A stretch of 64,000 nt of DNA from Methylobacterium sp. 10 (GTDB lineage: Bacteria; Pseudomonadota; Alphaproteobacteria; Rhizobiales; Beijerinckiaceae), in the NCBI RefSeq assembly GCF_000519085.1, contig NZ_KI912577.1, positions 2,299,331 to 2,363,330 of the forward strand. The letters are read 5' to 3'. Each line of letters starts with the position of its first letter. The stretch's first letter is position 1. Both the position numbers and the translations under genes were made by a program. Below, one piece after another: positions 9,618 to 18,808 of this stretch. The notes beneath the pieces were generated by a model, which saw only the letters and a list, made by a program, of their open reading frames with translations, had not been told where the DNA came from and made no database searches.

Positions 9618-11354
9618 ATGTCCGCTTTGGCCCAGAGAATTGATGTCGACGTTGCGGCGGAGCCTGAGCTCACCGATGGCTTTCATCTCGTCATTGATGC
9701 GCTGAAGCTGAACGACATCCACACGATCTACGGCGTGCCCGGTATTCCGATCACCGATCTGGGCCGCCTTGCCCAAGCCGCGGGCATGCGCGTCATCTCC
9801 TTCCGCCATGAGCAGCATGCTGGCAACGCCGCCGCCATCGCGGGCTTCCTGACTAAGAAGCCCGGCATCTGCCTCACGGTCTCGGCTCCCGGCTTTCTCA
9901 ATGGCCTGACGGCGCTCGCCAACGCCACCACCAATTGCTTTCCGATGATCCTCATCTCCGGCTCGTCCGAGCGCGAGATCGTCGATCTGCAACAGGGCGA
10001 TTACGAGGAGATGGACCAGCTCGCCATCGCCAAGCCCCTGTGCAAGGCCGCCTTCCGCGTGCTCCATGCCGCCGATATCGGCATCGCCGTCGCCCGTGCC
10101 ATCCGCGCCGCGGTGTCCGGCCGGCCGGGCGGCGTCTATCTCGACTTGCCCGCCAAGCTCTTCTCCCAGGTGATGGAGGCCGAGGCCGGCGCGAAGTCGC
10201 TGGTCAAGGTCATCGACGCCGCCCCGGCCCAGCTACCGGCCCCCTCGGCCATCAAGCGCGCGCTCGATGTCCTGAAGAGCGCGAAGCGCCCACTCATCGT
10301 TCTCGGCAAGGGCGCGGCCTATGCGCAGGCCGACGACGAGGTCCGCGCGCTGGTGGAGACCAGTGGCATTCCCTACGTGCCCATGAGCATGGCCAAGGGC
10401 CTCCTGCCCGACACCCATCCGCAATCGGCCGGTGCCGCCCGCTCCCTGGTGCTCAAGGAGGCCGATGTCGTCCTTCTGGTCGGCGCGCGCCTGAACTGGC
10501 TGCTCTCGCACGGCAAGGGGAAGACCTGGGGCGCTCCTGGCTCGAAGAAGTTCATCCAGATCGACATCGAGCCGAAAGAGATGGATTCCAACGTCGAGAT
10601 CGTGGCCCCCATCGTCGGCGATATCGGATCCTGCGTCGCCGCGCTCCTCGACGGCATGAAGAGCGGCTGGGACGTTCCGCCCGCCGCTTGGACGGATGCC
10701 ATCTCCGCCAAGAAGGAGGAGAACCTTGGTAAGATGGCATCGAAGCTGCGCAAGAATTCGACGCCGATGGACTTCCACGGGGCGCTGGGCGCTCTGAAGA
10801 CCATCATCGCCGAGCGTCCGGACGCCATTCTCGTCAACGAGGGCGCCAACACCCTCGATCTGGCGCGTGGCATCATCGACATGTACCAGCCTCGCAAGCG
10901 CCTAGATGTTGGTACCTGGGGCATCATGGGCATCGGCATGGGCTTTGCCATCGCCGCCGCCGTGGAAACGGGCAAGCCCGTCCTCGCCGTTGAGGGCGAC
11001 AGTGCCTTCGGCTTCTCCGGCATGGAGGTGGAGACCATCTGCCGCTACAACCTGCCGGTCTGCATCGTCGTGTTCAACAACAACGGCATCTACCGTGGCA
11101 CCGATACGGACCCGACCGGACGTGACCCCGGTACGACCGTCTTCGTCCGGGATTCCCGTTACGACAAAATGATGGAAGCCTTCGGCGGCGTGGGCGTTAA
11201 CGCGACGACACCGGACGAGCTTTCCCTGGCCGTCAACGCAGCCATGGATTCGGGTCGCCCGACGCTCATCAACGCGGTCATCGACCCCCAGGCCGGCACC
11301 GAGAGCGGCAATATCGGCAGCCTCAACCCGCAGAGCGTGGTGAAGAAGAAGTAG
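9618..11354 (+). CDS. oxc: Oxalyl-CoA decarboxylase
   Basis: Thiamin-diphosphate enzyme that converts oxalyl-CoA to formyl-CoA and CO2, the energy-yielding step of oxalate breakdown in the cytoplasm. The 578-residue length is normal. The catalytic glutamate is in [12 protein letters not shown]. The central domain (about 205-340) binds nucleotide. The C-terminal ThDP/Mg site is in [14 protein letters not shown] and the following [10 protein letters not shown]. The start has GGGAGAGAA just upstream. frc follows on the same strand after about 90 bases, so the two probably form an operon. An operator lies about 480 bases upstream. Confidence 0.97.
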   Translation: MSALAQRIDVDVAAEPELTDGFHLVIDALKLNDIHTIYGVPGIPITDLGRLAQAAGMRVISFRHEQHAGNAAAIAGFLTKKPGICLTVSAPGFLNGLTALANATTNCFPMILISGSSEREIVDLQQGDYEEMDQLAIAKPLCKAAFRVLHAADIGIAVARAIRAAVSGRPGGVYLDLPAKLFSQVMEAEAGAKSLVKVIDAAPAQLPAPSAIKRALDVLKSAKRPLIVLGKGAAYAQADDEVRALVETSGIPYVPMSMAKGLLPDTHPQSAGAARSLVLKEADVVLLVGARLNWLLSHGKGKTWGAPGSKKFIQIDIEPKEMDSNVEIVAPIVGDIGSCVAALLDGMKSGWDVPPAAWTDAISAKKEENLGKMASKLRKNSTPMDFHGALGALKTIIAERPDAILVNEGANTLDLARGIIDMYQPRKRLDVGTWGIMGIGMGFAIAAAVETGKPVLAVEGDSAFGFSGMEVETICRYNLPVCIVVFNNNGIYRGTDTDPTGRDPGTTVFVRDSRYDKMMEAFGGVGVNATTPDELSLAVNAAMDSGRPTLINAVIDPQAGTESGNIGSLNPQSVVKKK

Positions 11355-11446
11355 GTCCCTCGGCCCACCCCACCGCTTCCGCGCAAGAGACGCGGGAGCG
11401 GTCGGCGCCCATCTTCGCCGAACGCCCTGGAATGCGGAAGAGCTCC

Positions 11447-12721
11447 ATGAATGCCCTCGAAGGTGTGAAGATCCTCGACTTCACCCATGTCCAGTCTGGC
11501 CCGACCTGTACCCAGCTCCTGGCTTGGTTCGGGGCGGACGTGATCAAGGTCGAGCGGCCGGGCGTCGGCGATGCCACACGCCAGCAGCTTCAGGACATCC
11601 CCGATGTGGACAGCCTCTACTTCACGATGCTGAACCACAACAAGCGGTCCATCACCCTGGACACCAAGAACCCCAAGGGTATCGAGGTGATGTGGCGTCT
11701 GGTGAAGGAGTGCGACGTTCTGGTTGAGAACTTTGCGCCCGGCGCTCTTGCCCGGATGGGCCTGACCTGGGAGACGATCCATAAAGCCAACCCCCGCATG
11801 ATCCTCGCCTCGGTAAAAGGGTTCGGACCGGGCGCCTACGAGAATTGCAAGGTCTACGAGAACGTCGCCCAGTGCGTGGGAGGCGCTGCCTCCACCACGG
11901 GATTCCGTACTGACATCCCAATGGTGTCGGGCGCTCAGATCGGCGATTCTGGCACGGGCCTTCATCTGGCGCTCGGCATCGTCACCGCACTCTATCAGCG
12001 GACCCATTCCGGCCTCGGTCAAAAGGTCGATTGCGCCATGCAGGATGGCGTTCTCAACCTCTGTCGGGTGAAGCTGCGAGACCAGCAGCGACTGGAGCGC
12101 GGACCGCTCAAAGAATACAGCCAATACGGGGAGGGGATCGGTTTCGGTGACTCGGTTCCGCGAGCAGGAAACGATTCCGGTGGGGGACAGCCGGGCCGCA
12201 TCCTCAAATGCAAGGGCTGGGAGACCGACCCTAACGCCTACATCTACTTCATTGCGCAAGGTGCGGTGTGGGAGCCGATCTGCGACGTTATCGGCGAGCC
12301 GACCTGGAAAACCCATCCCGATTACGCGACGCCGAAAGCGCGGCTGCCGCACCTTAACGAAATCTTCACCCGCGTCGAAGCCTGGACGATGTCGAAGACC
12401 AAGTTCGAGGCGATGGAAACGCTCAACGCGCTGCACGTCCCCTGCGGCCCGATCCTTTCCATGAAGGAGATCGCGGAGGACGAGTCACTGCGGAAATCCG
12501 GCACGGTGGTCGAGGTCGACCACCCGGAGCGCGGGAAATACTTGACCGTGGGAAACCCGATCCGACTGTCGGCAAGTCAGGTCGAGGTCAAGCGCTCGCC
12601 CCTGCTGGGCGAGCATACCGACGAGATTCTGCGCGACGTCCTCGGCTATTCCGAGAACGACCGGCTCAAGATCTCGGAATCAGGGGCGATCGGCGCAGTC
12701 CAGAGGATCGCCGCCGAATGA
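11447..12721 (+). CDS. frc: Formyl-CoA:oxalate CoA-transferase, divergent copy
   Basis: CaiB/BaiF (class III) CoA-transferase that should move CoA from formyl-CoA to oxalate, feeding Oxc. The 424-residue protein has the THVQSGP substrate loop, the catalytic aspartate in IGDSGTG, and the conserved [12 protein letters not shown] segment. The flexible glycine loop reads SGGGQP in place of the canonical GGGGQP, and the flanking residues (PRAGND) also differ. The position equivalent to Trp48 of the Oxalobacter enzyme is Gln. The ATG at 11447 has GGAAGAG 6 bases upstream; a 5-residue longer start at 11432 is less likely. A second, more canonical copy lies at 19354-20604. Substrate preference of this copy is therefore uncertain. 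Confidence 0.9.
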   Translation: MNALEGVKILDFTHVQSGPTCTQLLAWFGADVIKVERPGVGDATRQQLQDIPDVDSLYFTMLNHNKRSITLDTKNPKGIEVMWRLVKECDVLVENFAPGALARMGLTWETIHKANPRMILASVKGFGPGAYENCKVYENVAQCVGGAASTTGFRTDIPMVSGAQIGDSGTGLHLALGIVTALYQRTHSGLGQKVDCAMQDGVLNLCRVKLRDQQRLERGPLKEYSQYGEGIGFGDSVPRAGNDSGGGQPGRILKCKGWETDPNAYIYFIAQGAVWEPICDVIGEPTWKTHPDYATPKARLPHLNEIFTRVEAWTMSKTKFEAMETLNALHVPCGPILSMKEIAEDESLRKSGTVVEVDHPERGKYLTVGNPIRLSASQVEVKRSPLLGEHTDEILRDVLGYSENDRLKISESGAIGAVQRIAAE

Positions 12722-12737
12722 TCCGCCCCTGAACGAA

Positions 12738-12772
12738 GCGCGAGCCGATTGTCTCAACATCCCGGCTCGCGC
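12738..12772 (+). terminator. Hairpin after the oxc-frc operon
   Basis: GCGCGAGCCG (12738-12747) pairs exactly with CGGCTCGCGC (12763-12772) across a 15-base loop. It lies 17 bases after the frc stop. No T-run follows, so termination is plausible but not certain. Confidence 0.45.
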
Positions 12773-12853
12773 GCACGACGTGAAACTCCTCCCGACTCAG
12801 CGCGGTGTCGGCCTCGGGCCCGATGCCGCGCTCTTTCGTTCAGGTACGGTCGA

Positions 12854-13015
12854 TCAGGCGATGCCCGTGAAGCGCCCGGCCGAACCGCTCACGTAATCGC
12901 AGGTCTCGGAACCGGTTTTGTCGGCGCGCACCGACAGCAGATCGGCGGCTTTCAACACAAGAACGACCTGAAGAGCGATCATGCAGAGAACGGCGGCGAA
13001 GATGGTGACGAGCAT
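12854..13015 (-). CDS. Small membrane protein, unknown
   Basis: A 53-residue peptide beginning MLVTIFAAVLCMIALQVVLV: a single hydrophobic segment (about residues 2-22) followed by a short polar tail with one cysteine. GGGAG lies 7 bases before the ATG. It is not recognised. It stands alone on the minus strand between frc and the P-loop gene, and no operator of the oxalate type is seen before it. Confidence 0.5.
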   Translation of the reverse strand: MLVTIFAAVLCMIALQVVLVLKAADLLSVRADKTGSETCDYVSGSAGRFTGIA

Positions 13016-13209
13016 GGTGGGCTCCCGATGGCGCGTTGCAACATCGTGATGCCATGGTGCGGCGCAAACTGATATATCACATTCCTTCGACCAGACATGT
13101 CGTAGATGCATAGCGAGATCGGTGGCGGCCGAAAGCCAGCGTTAGGCGCATTCGTGCAAGACACCCTCTCATGTGCTTGCAGGACTGACGAGCATTCACT
13201 CGCGGATAG

Positions 13210-15036
13210 TCAGAACGTGGCCGCGTTGCCCCATCGGCCCAACGTATGTGTGTCCTCCGGTCGTAGCCATTCTCCTGGTTCCGCGAGGGCCGAACACTGG
13301 TCCGCTACACCCATGACGGCCAAGGCCGCGTGCAGCTCAGGGTTCTCAGCTGCGCGTGAAACGACGTCCGCGGCAAGGTGGGTCAGGCTGCCGCGTTCGA
13401 GACGAGCATAGACCCGCCCCGTTCCGTGATCGGCAAATCGGATCGTTGTCATCCGGCGAACGCAGTCGCGCAGGAAGCTCATGTTCTGCCGAGCATCCAT
13501 CGAGCCGGCGGCGGCATAGACCTCGTCGGCCGACCGCGCGGAGACATCGATCTTGCGGTACCGGTCGATGTCGAAGATGAATTTCAGATCGAGAATGGTC
13601 ATCGTGCCGTTGATGCCGAAGGCAATCGTTCTCGGTCGCTCACCCTCCGGCACGCTGTTGTCGAGAAACTCGAAATGGACCTGCTTGTCCGTCCTCAGGG
13701 CCCAGGTGAAAAACAGGCGCGGCATGCCGGTATAGGCTTCGACATTGTGGGCGAGCAGATCCTCCACCGCTTTGTAGCGGCCAAATTGTTCGCCGCGCTT
13801 CCATGCCCGCTCCACCGTCGCCTCCGGCGGCGTGATCATGAATTGCATGTAGACGCTGTGACCGAAGCGGGTGAGGAGCTGGCTGCCGCTCTCGGCGCCA
13901 GGATCGACGGTGAAGCTATCGAACCGAAACCGGTCGATGAGGAGGTGCGAGATGCGGCCTTCGGCAGCCTTGACCGCCATATGCCTGTCAAGCTTGCGAT
14001 CGATGATCTCGACCTCTCGCCCGGTCAGGGTCCCGGCATAGCGCCGCGCCGGACCGAGGCTGTCGTAATCGAGAAGGAATTTGCGCCAGACGTCGGGCGT
14101 GATCACCGCGAAATCCGATCCATCGAGCCCGAGCCGCCCGGCGAGCGCTCGCTGATAAGGCCGGATCGTGCTCTTGCCCGATGCAGAGGCACCCTTGACG
14201 TTCATCACCACCGGCCGGGTCTGGGCCTTCAACACACGATAGCCCTCGCTGGCGACGACGTCGCGAACCCATGGCTCGATCGCATGTCCGATCCGGCTAC
14301 TGCCGTACTGGTTCGAAACGAGCGTGCAGGCGAGACGTGAGAGGATTGTCTTGTCGCGGATGAGAAAACCGCGCCGGCTGACGATGTTCGTTACCACGTA
14401 CCGCAAAGCCGCGCAGGCCGCCGCTTCGAGGGGGGCAGACGACGTCGTACATCGTGCCTGCCAAGCGTCGAGATGCAGCAGAGCCAGGTGCTCCGGTGTC
14501 CCGACCTCCTTGTGGCCCCTTGAGGGCTTCGGCGATCCGAGGATGGTCCGCCACAAGGATGGCCGTCTCGCGACCGATTCCCCCGGACCTCTGGGCACGA
14601 ACATCGCGGAGAGTTCTCGGTCGAGGATCTGGGCTGCCTCGCTCCGGACCCGGTCGAGCAGGCCAAAGATCTCGTCCTCATGAGACGCGACTCCGTCGCG
14701 CAGGATTGCGCCGACCATGGCGCGGAAATTGACTCCGAGATCGCCATAGGTCCGGCCGACCGGCACCGACAGGTCGGCCATGACGCGGATGAGGACCTCG
14801 TGGACGACGAGGCGCTCTGCCCGGAACCGCACCAGCTGCGTCAGCGGAATCCCGCTGACGTCCATCATCTCGCGAGCGTCTGCGAGGGTCGTTTCGACAT
14901 TGTCCGGTCGGAAGATCGTTTCCAGTGCGAGGAACGCCCTGGGCAGGTTCGATTCGAGCCCTGGATTCCAAGGGCCGTATTGTTCTGGCGGCCTTGGTTC
15001 AGCCAGATCCGCGACCTTGCTATCCGGAATGGACAT
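13210..15036 (-). CDS. Large P-loop protein, zeta-toxin/kinase-like, unknown function
   Basis: A 608-residue cytoplasmic protein. The first 270 residues are helical and not recognised. A Walker A motif GASASGKS is at about residues 282-289. The sequence around it (VVMNVKGASASGKST, then AVITPDVWRKFL, then LLIDRFRFDSF) resembles the ordering of zeta-toxin or small-molecule kinase domains: P-loop, substrate Asp, then a Walker-B-like hydrophobic strand. The C-terminal 200 residues carry a further beta-rich part (FEFLDNSVPEGERP, TMTILDLKFIFDIDRYRKI). The ATG has GGAG upstream. It sits inside the oxalate region between oxc-frc and oxlT. No antitoxin-like gene is adjacent. Substrate and role are unknown; an ATP-dependent phosphotransferase is an inference. 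Confidence 0.7.
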   Translation of the reverse strand: MSIPDSKVADLAEPRPPEQYGPWNPGLESNLPRAFLALETIFRPDNVETTLADAREMMDVSGIPLTQLVRFRAERLVVHEVLIRVMADLSVPVGRTYGDLGVNFRAMVGAILRDGVASHEDEIFGLLDRVRSEAAQILDRELSAMFVPRGPGESVARRPSLWRTILGSPKPSRGHKEVGTPEHLALLHLDAWQARCTTSSAPLEAAACAALRYVVTNIVSRRGFLIRDKTILSRLACTLVSNQYGSSRIGHAIEPWVRDVVASEGYRVLKAQTRPVVMNVKGASASGKSTIRPYQRALAGRLGLDGSDFAVITPDVWRKFLLDYDSLGPARRYAGTLTGREVEIIDRKLDRHMAVKAAEGRISHLLIDRFRFDSFTVDPGAESGSQLLTRFGHSVYMQFMITPPEATVERAWKRGEQFGRYKAVEDLLAHNVEAYTGMPRLFFTWALRTDKQVHFEFLDNSVPEGERPRTIAFGINGTMTILDLKFIFDIDRYRKIDVSARSADEVYAAAGSMDARQNMSFLRDCVRRMTTIRFADHGTGRVYARLERGSLTHLAADVVSRAAENPELHAALAVMGVADQCSALAEPGEWLRPEDTHTLGRWGNAATF

Positions 15037-15107
15037 GACCGACCGCTCCGAGATTCAGCAACTTCGCTGGCGGCCGGGCGTTTTAAAGAAGCCCAGTTCG
15101 CCTGAGC

Positions 15108-15389
15108 TTACGCGACAGCTGCCTCGTCGATGGCCTCGAGCCGCAGCTGATAGCGGTCTCCCCAAAGGACTCCCGCCTTCTCGTACCAATCCGCGTCGAA
15201 GAACAGCTTGGCGCAGAACTCGCTCTGCCAGATGCAGACGGCAATGACCCTCGAATCAATCACTTTGACATGTCGGCTGATGAGACCGCGCGTGATGCCG
15301 GCCGAAGGACACATGTCCATGCTGGTCATCCCATTGGGGGATTCACCGCTAAAAATGACGGGACATTCTAGAATGGCCAAGTAACGCAT
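15108..15389 (-). CDS. Small hypothetical protein, possible dimeric alpha/beta-barrel fold
   Basis: A 93-residue protein starting MRYLAILECPV. The C-terminal part (AVCIWQSEFCAKLFFDADWYEKAGVLWGDRYQLRLEAID) has the strand, then W-x-S, then F-F-x-x-x-W pattern often seen in small monooxygenase-like dimeric alpha/beta-barrel proteins. This is a weak, pattern-based assignment. The frame is open upstream to 15542, but the shorter start fits such folds better. It is followed on the same strand by the P-loop gene after about 70 bases. Confidence 0.5.
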   Translation of the reverse strand: MRYLAILECPVIFSGESPNGMTSMDMCPSAGITRGLISRHVKVIDSRVIAVCIWQSEFCAKLFFDADWYEKAGVLWGDRYQLRLEAIDEAAVA

Positions 15390-15715
15390 CGCTGCTAACC
15401 CTGTTGTCCACGAGATGCGCAGGGCCGGTCTGTTGCCGACCGGCACGGTCCCGTAGCGTCTCCCTGCCTCGATACCCGGCTTGAATCGCGCCTCGCTTGA
15501 AGGCCGAAACGCCGAGGTATCTTGGATAAATTTTGAATGCAAAACGCTTGTAGGTCAATGATCACGTGCGGGATATCTTGTCCTGCGGTTGCGATACGAT
15601 TGTTTTGCAATGCGATGCTGTAACGCCGAGATCGATTGCGCGTAATCTAGTCTATGCCACGAGGCTCTACGATTGTGCGTCGGTCAGGATATCGGCGCCG
15701 AATACGCGCTCATGA
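15390..15715. other. Intergenic stretch without a supported gene
   Basis: 326 bases, noticeably less GC-rich than the surroundings between about 15520 and 15680. A 7-bp inverted repeat, GCCGGTC/GACCGGC, lies at 15424-15444. No match to the oxalate operator was seen. Confidence 0.5.
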
Positions 15716-16132
15716 TCAGGCCTGAGCCGGTCCACCGGCTCCGGACACCTCATCGAGGCAGTTCCAGATGCTCTGGACCGACGTCAGCACGAAACCATCC
15801 GTCACCGCGATATGATCGGTCTTGTGGGCGCAGAACTGTTTCAGTCTGTCGGCCTGGGACATTCCGACGTCAACGGAGGTGAAATCCTCTTTCGCCAGCA
15901 TCCAAACGAGGTTGTCGAGGGCTTCGAGACCGTGCACCGCCATGGCACGGAAGATGTCACGTTCGGTGACGATTCCGATGATGGCGCCATCAGTGGCACG
16001 GTCGCCGTCGATCACCACGAGGGCGTCGACGCCAGGGCTGCGCAGCAACCGCAATGCGTCCCGCGCCGAACGATCCATTCGGACGTATTGCAGGCGGCCT
16101 GCACCATTGCCGGTCCACTGGCTGGCTGCCAT
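15716..16132 (-). CDS. CBS-domain protein
   Basis: A 138-residue protein made of one pair of CBS motifs, a cytoplasmic adenine-nucleotide-sensing fold. The first repeat is about residues 15-70 (ALRLLRSPGVDALVVIDG, IIGIVTERDIFRAMAV) and the second about 75-128. GGGAGG lies 7 bases before the ATG at 16132; the open frame extends further upstream without good signals. A TTGACA plus operator of the oxalate type lies 42-66 bases upstream, so it is probably part of the oxalate regulon. Its target is unknown. A role in sensing energy state for the pathway is an inference. Confidence 0.8.
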   Translation of the reverse strand: MAASQWTGNGAGRLQYVRMDRSARDALRLLRSPGVDALVVIDGDRATDGAIIGIVTERDIFRAMAVHGLEALDNLVWMLAKEDFTSVDVGMSQADRLKQFCAHKTDHIAVTDGFVLTSVQSIWNCLDEVSGAGGPAQA

Positions 16133-16173
16133 GGAGTCGCCTCCCTCAGGGATCGCTTGTTGGACGAAGACTC

Positions 16174-16198
16174 TGGTATGCAGAATACCTGTTGTCAA
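16174..16198 (-). promoter_or_regulatory. Operator and -35-like box of the CBS gene
   Basis: On the plus strand TGGTAT-GCAGA-ATACCT (16174-16190), one mismatch from a perfect inverted repeat. TTGACA lies on the minus strand at 16193-16198 directly before it. The arrangement (TTGACA then operator) is the same as at oxc. Confidence 0.65.
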
Positions 16199-16592
16199 CG
16201 GAATAAATAGAACTATGGTGCCGGTGGCTGGGCCGGGAAGAGCGGCTGCCTCAATGCCATTGATGGGCATCGCCTGGTCGGGGCCACGCCGGAGAGCCCC
16301 GGTGCAGGGTCAATGTGCGTGGACGGATCCACCGCCCGGTACGGCCTTTTCCAGTATACGAAAAGTTTTATGGCTCTGATCCGGGCGTAGAGCGGCTTCG
16401 GCTTGTGTCGGACGTAGTATGCGCGCATGGGCATAGCAGAGTGGTGTTTACCCATTAGTACTGTTTGCATTGCATGGCTCGCATCAAACATTGCTTGATT
16501 TGATGACTTATTGAAAATAATCCCCGTTTGCTGCATTGCGGAATCGATTTTTCTGCATCTCTCTCTTGACGAGCCGACACGTCCGAGAGAGG

Positions 16593-16611
16593 CTGGTATT
16601 CCACATACCAG
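16593..16611. promoter_or_regulatory. Perfect operator-like palindrome upstream of oxlT
   Basis: CTGGTAT-TCCAC-ATACCAG: a perfect inverted repeat with 7-base arms and a 5-base spacer, about 100 bases before the oxlT start. This is the most symmetric member of the shared motif in the window. Confidence 0.75.
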
Positions 16612-16712
16612 AACGCCGGCAGCGCCAAGGGCTGGCTTTCTCCAAGACCGGATGCCGGTCAACCGGCTCCAATGCCTCGAATGATGCACAATAGAACAAC
16701 GTGGAGGACGCA

Positions 16713-18029
16713 ATGACGAGGGCGGAAACAACGACCGAGCGGGTATCCGATGGATACCGCTGGGGTCAGCTGGTGATCGGGGTGATCTGCATGGTGATGA
16801 TCGCCAACCTGCAATACGGCTGGACGTTCTTCGTCCCCGACATCCAGAAGAAGTTCGGCTTCGACCGGGCGGCGATCCAGTGGGCCTTCACCCTGTTCGT
16901 GCTGTTCGAGACCTGGCTGGTCCCGATCGAGGGCTGGTTCGTGGACAAGTACGGCCCGCGCGTGGTGGTGCTGTTCGGCGGCGCGCTCTGCGGCATCGGC
17001 TGGGTCATCAACTCCTACGCCGCCTCGCTCAACATGTTCTATCTCGGCCAGGTCGTCGCCGGCATCGGTGCGGGCGCCGTCTACGGCACCTGCGTCGGCT
17101 CGGCCCTGAAATGGTTCCCCGACAAGCGCGGGCTCGCCGCCGGCATCATCGCCGCAGGCTTCGGCGCCGGCTCGGCGCTGACCGTCGCCCCGATCCAGTG
17201 GATGATCGCCGATCACGGCTTCCAGGCCGCCTTCTTCAACTTCGGCATCGGCCAGGGCCTCGTCGTCTGCGCGCTCGCCTTCTTCTTCACCTCGCCGAAG
17301 AAGGGCCAGGTGCCGGAGGTCGTGGCCAACGCCAACATCATCCAGACCCGGCGCAACTACACCCCCGGCGAAGTCGCACGCCAGCCGATCTTCTGGCTCA
17401 TGTACTTCATGTTCGTCATCGTCGGCGCCGGCGGCCTGATGATCACCGCCAACCTCAAGCCCATCGCCTCCGATATCGGCGTCGACAAGGTGCCCGTCAC
17501 CATCATGGGCATCACCATGGTCGCCATCACCTTCGCCGCCACCATCGACCGCGTCCTCAACGGCCTCACCCGCCCGTTCTTCGGATGGGTCTCCGACAAG
17601 ATCGGCCGCGAGAACACCATGTTCATCGCCTTCGCCATGGAAGGCTTCGGCATCTACATGCTCTACCTCTGGGGCCACGACCCGCTGTGGTTCGTCCTGC
17701 TCTCCGGCTTCGTGTTCTTCGCCTGGGGCGAGATCTACTCCCTCTTCCCCTCCACCTGCACCGACACCTTCGGCACCAAGTTCGCCGCCACCAATGCCGG
17801 TCTGCTCTACACCGCGAAGGGCACCGCCGCCCTCCTCGTGCCCGTGGCGAACTATCTCCAGCAGGCCACCAACAGCTGGGACGGCGTCTTCCTCGTCGCC
17901 GCCGGCGCCAACATCCTCGCATCCCTCCTCGCCATCGGCGTGCTGAAGCCATGGCGCAAGCGGGTGGTGGCCCAGGCGCTGGCCGTTTCCGACGAGACCA
18001 AGCCGGCTCCCCGCGTGGTCACGGCCTGA
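16713..18029 (+). CDS. oxlT: Oxalate/formate antiporter (MFS, OxlT type)
   Basis: Inner-membrane exchanger of oxalate for formate, 438 residues with about 12 membrane helices. Family features include NLQYGWTFFVPDIQKKFGF in helix 1, the MFS loop GWFVDKYGPR, and YTAKGTAALLVP near helix 11, which places a lysine where OxlT has its substrate-binding Lys355. The ATG at 16713 is preceded by GGAGG (16702-16706), so the GTG at 16701 belongs to the ribosome site rather than the start. It stands alone, with an operator 100 bases upstream and a strong hairpin after the stop. Confidence 0.93.
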   Translation: MTRAETTTERVSDGYRWGQLVIGVICMVMIANLQYGWTFFVPDIQKKFGFDRAAIQWAFTLFVLFETWLVPIEGWFVDKYGPRVVVLFGGALCGIGWVINSYAASLNMFYLGQVVAGIGAGAVYGTCVGSALKWFPDKRGLAAGIIAAGFGAGSALTVAPIQWMIADHGFQAAFFNFGIGQGLVVCALAFFFTSPKKGQVPEVVANANIIQTRRNYTPGEVARQPIFWLMYFMFVIVGAGGLMITANLKPIASDIGVDKVPVTIMGITMVAITFAATIDRVLNGLTRPFFGWVSDKIGRENTMFIAFAMEGFGIYMLYLWGHDPLWFVLLSGFVFFAWGEIYSLFPSTCTDTFGTKFAATNAGLLYTAKGTAALLVPVANYLQQATNSWDGVFLVAAGANILASLLAIGVLKPWRKRVVAQALAVSDETKPAPRVVTA

Positions 18030-18058
18030 TCCCGGCCTGAGCCACCGACCATGACAGA

Positions 18059-18094
18059 GCGCGGGGGCCGGACGCCAAGTCCTGGCCCCCGCGC
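18059..18094 (+). terminator. Strong hairpin after oxlT
   Basis: GCGCGGGGGCC (18059-18069) pairs exactly with GGCCCCCGCGC (18084-18094) around a 14-base loop. It lies 29 bases after the stop. Only CCGTTTC follows, so the T-run is weak. Confidence 0.6.
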
Positions 18095-18135
18095 CCGTTT
18101 CAGCTCCCCGTGATCGCCCCCGCAGGAGATGTCCG

Positions 18136-18453
18136 ATGCCGCCGACCTGGCGCCCGATGCACACGGCCCCTCAGATCGTCGAGCGGATCTGGCTCGACCA
18201 CCTCACACTCGGCCCGATCCTCGCCGAGGGCCGCCCCGGCCGCTGGTACGCCCCGAGCGCGGCCCGGCAGGTCTGGCGCTGGTACCGCCCGGTCGGACCG
18301 GACAATCTGGAACCCTTCGCCGGCTGGCTCCCCTACGAGGCCCTCGCGGCTGAGGAGAAAACCGCAGCGACGCTGGATAACCCGCCCCACGGCCTCCCGG
18401 ATTCCCTTCCCATCGCAGGGCAGCAGGGCCGCACCGCCTCCTTCGGGGGATAA
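18136..18453 (+). CDS. Hypothetical protein (WRPMHTAP-type short protein)
   Basis: A 105-residue protein starting MPPTWRPMHTAPQIVERIW. The N-terminal 'WRPM-TAP' phrase and the later GWLPYEALA recall small phage- or island-associated hypothetical proteins of alphaproteobacteria that end in a W-x-P segment. GCAGGAGATG lies just before the start. It overlaps no other gene. Function unknown; the second half looks disordered. Confidence 0.45.
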   Translation: MPPTWRPMHTAPQIVERIWLDHLTLGPILAEGRPGRWYAPSAARQVWRWYRPVGPDNLEPFAGWLPYEALAAEEKTAATLDNPPHGLPDSLPIAGQQGRTASFGG

Positions 18454-18783
18454 ACCGCACGGCTACCGGACCCGGAATGACTGAGGCCGCCCTCGTTCCG
18501 CCGATCAACCGAGCCGACTCTCCACGCCGGTCATGCCAAGGCTGTCCCACCGATGAGATGCAAGAGAGCGCTTGGCTGCCGACCCGCCGGTTCGCATTCT
18601 GCGCCTACGCGATCAGTTCGATTATGACGACACGCGATCGGTCGTACTCTCCTCGGCAGTGACACCGATCCACGCCTGGAATGTCATTACCTCATACCAA
18701 GTCTCACTGCCCCTGACCCATAGGTCAGAGGCAGTGAGGTCCGGCGGACGACCGCCGCCGCGCCGTCGCGCGGGCAGACCTCA
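18454..18783. other. Intergenic stretch with two strong palindromes
   Basis: 330 bases without a convincing gene. It contains one 36-base near-perfect inverted repeat (18703-18738), and a second one begins at its end (18774-18808). Confidence 0.6.
18703..18738. repeat. Long imperfect palindrome 1
   Basis: CTCACTGCC (18703-18711), one mismatched base, CTGACC (18713-18718), loop CATA, GGTCAG (18723-18728), one base, GGCAGTGAG (18730-18738). Fifteen base pairs with a single C-A mismatch and a tetraloop. Confidence 0.85.
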
Positions 18784-18808
18784 ATGAGTCAGGCTCATCG
18801 AGGTCTGC
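18774..18808. repeat. Long imperfect palindrome 2
   Basis: GCAGACCTC (18774-18782), one mismatched base, ATGAG (18784-18788), loop TCAGG, CTCAT (18794-18798), one base, GAGGTCTGC (18800-18808). Its build (9-bp outer stem, one mismatch, short inner stem, 4-5 base loop) is the same as palindrome 1 though the sequence differs. The ATG at 18784 lies inside the stem. Confidence 0.85.

Larger units (their letters stand above)
16133..16712. promoter_or_regulatory. Divergent control region between the CBS gene and oxlT
   Basis: 580 bases without a supported gene. It holds two operator-like inverted repeats: 16174-16190 facing the CBS gene and 16593-16611 facing oxlT. The part at about 16430-16560 is relatively AT-rich. 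Confidence 0.6.

Noticed and set aside
13210..15036. Calling the P-loop gene a zeta-toxin of a toxin-antitoxin pair
   Set aside because: It is much longer than zeta toxins, no small antitoxin gene is next to it, and only the P-loop neighbourhood is similar.
15421..15450. GCCGGTC/GACCGGC inverted repeat as an operator of the oxalate regulon
   Set aside because: It lacks TGGTAT arms and has a 7-base spacer, so it does not match the shared motif.
16659..18164. A 501-codon open frame on the minus strand opposite oxlT
   Set aside because: Low-complexity Gly/Glu/Asp/His sequence typical of antisense frames; the plus strand encodes a well-formed transporter.
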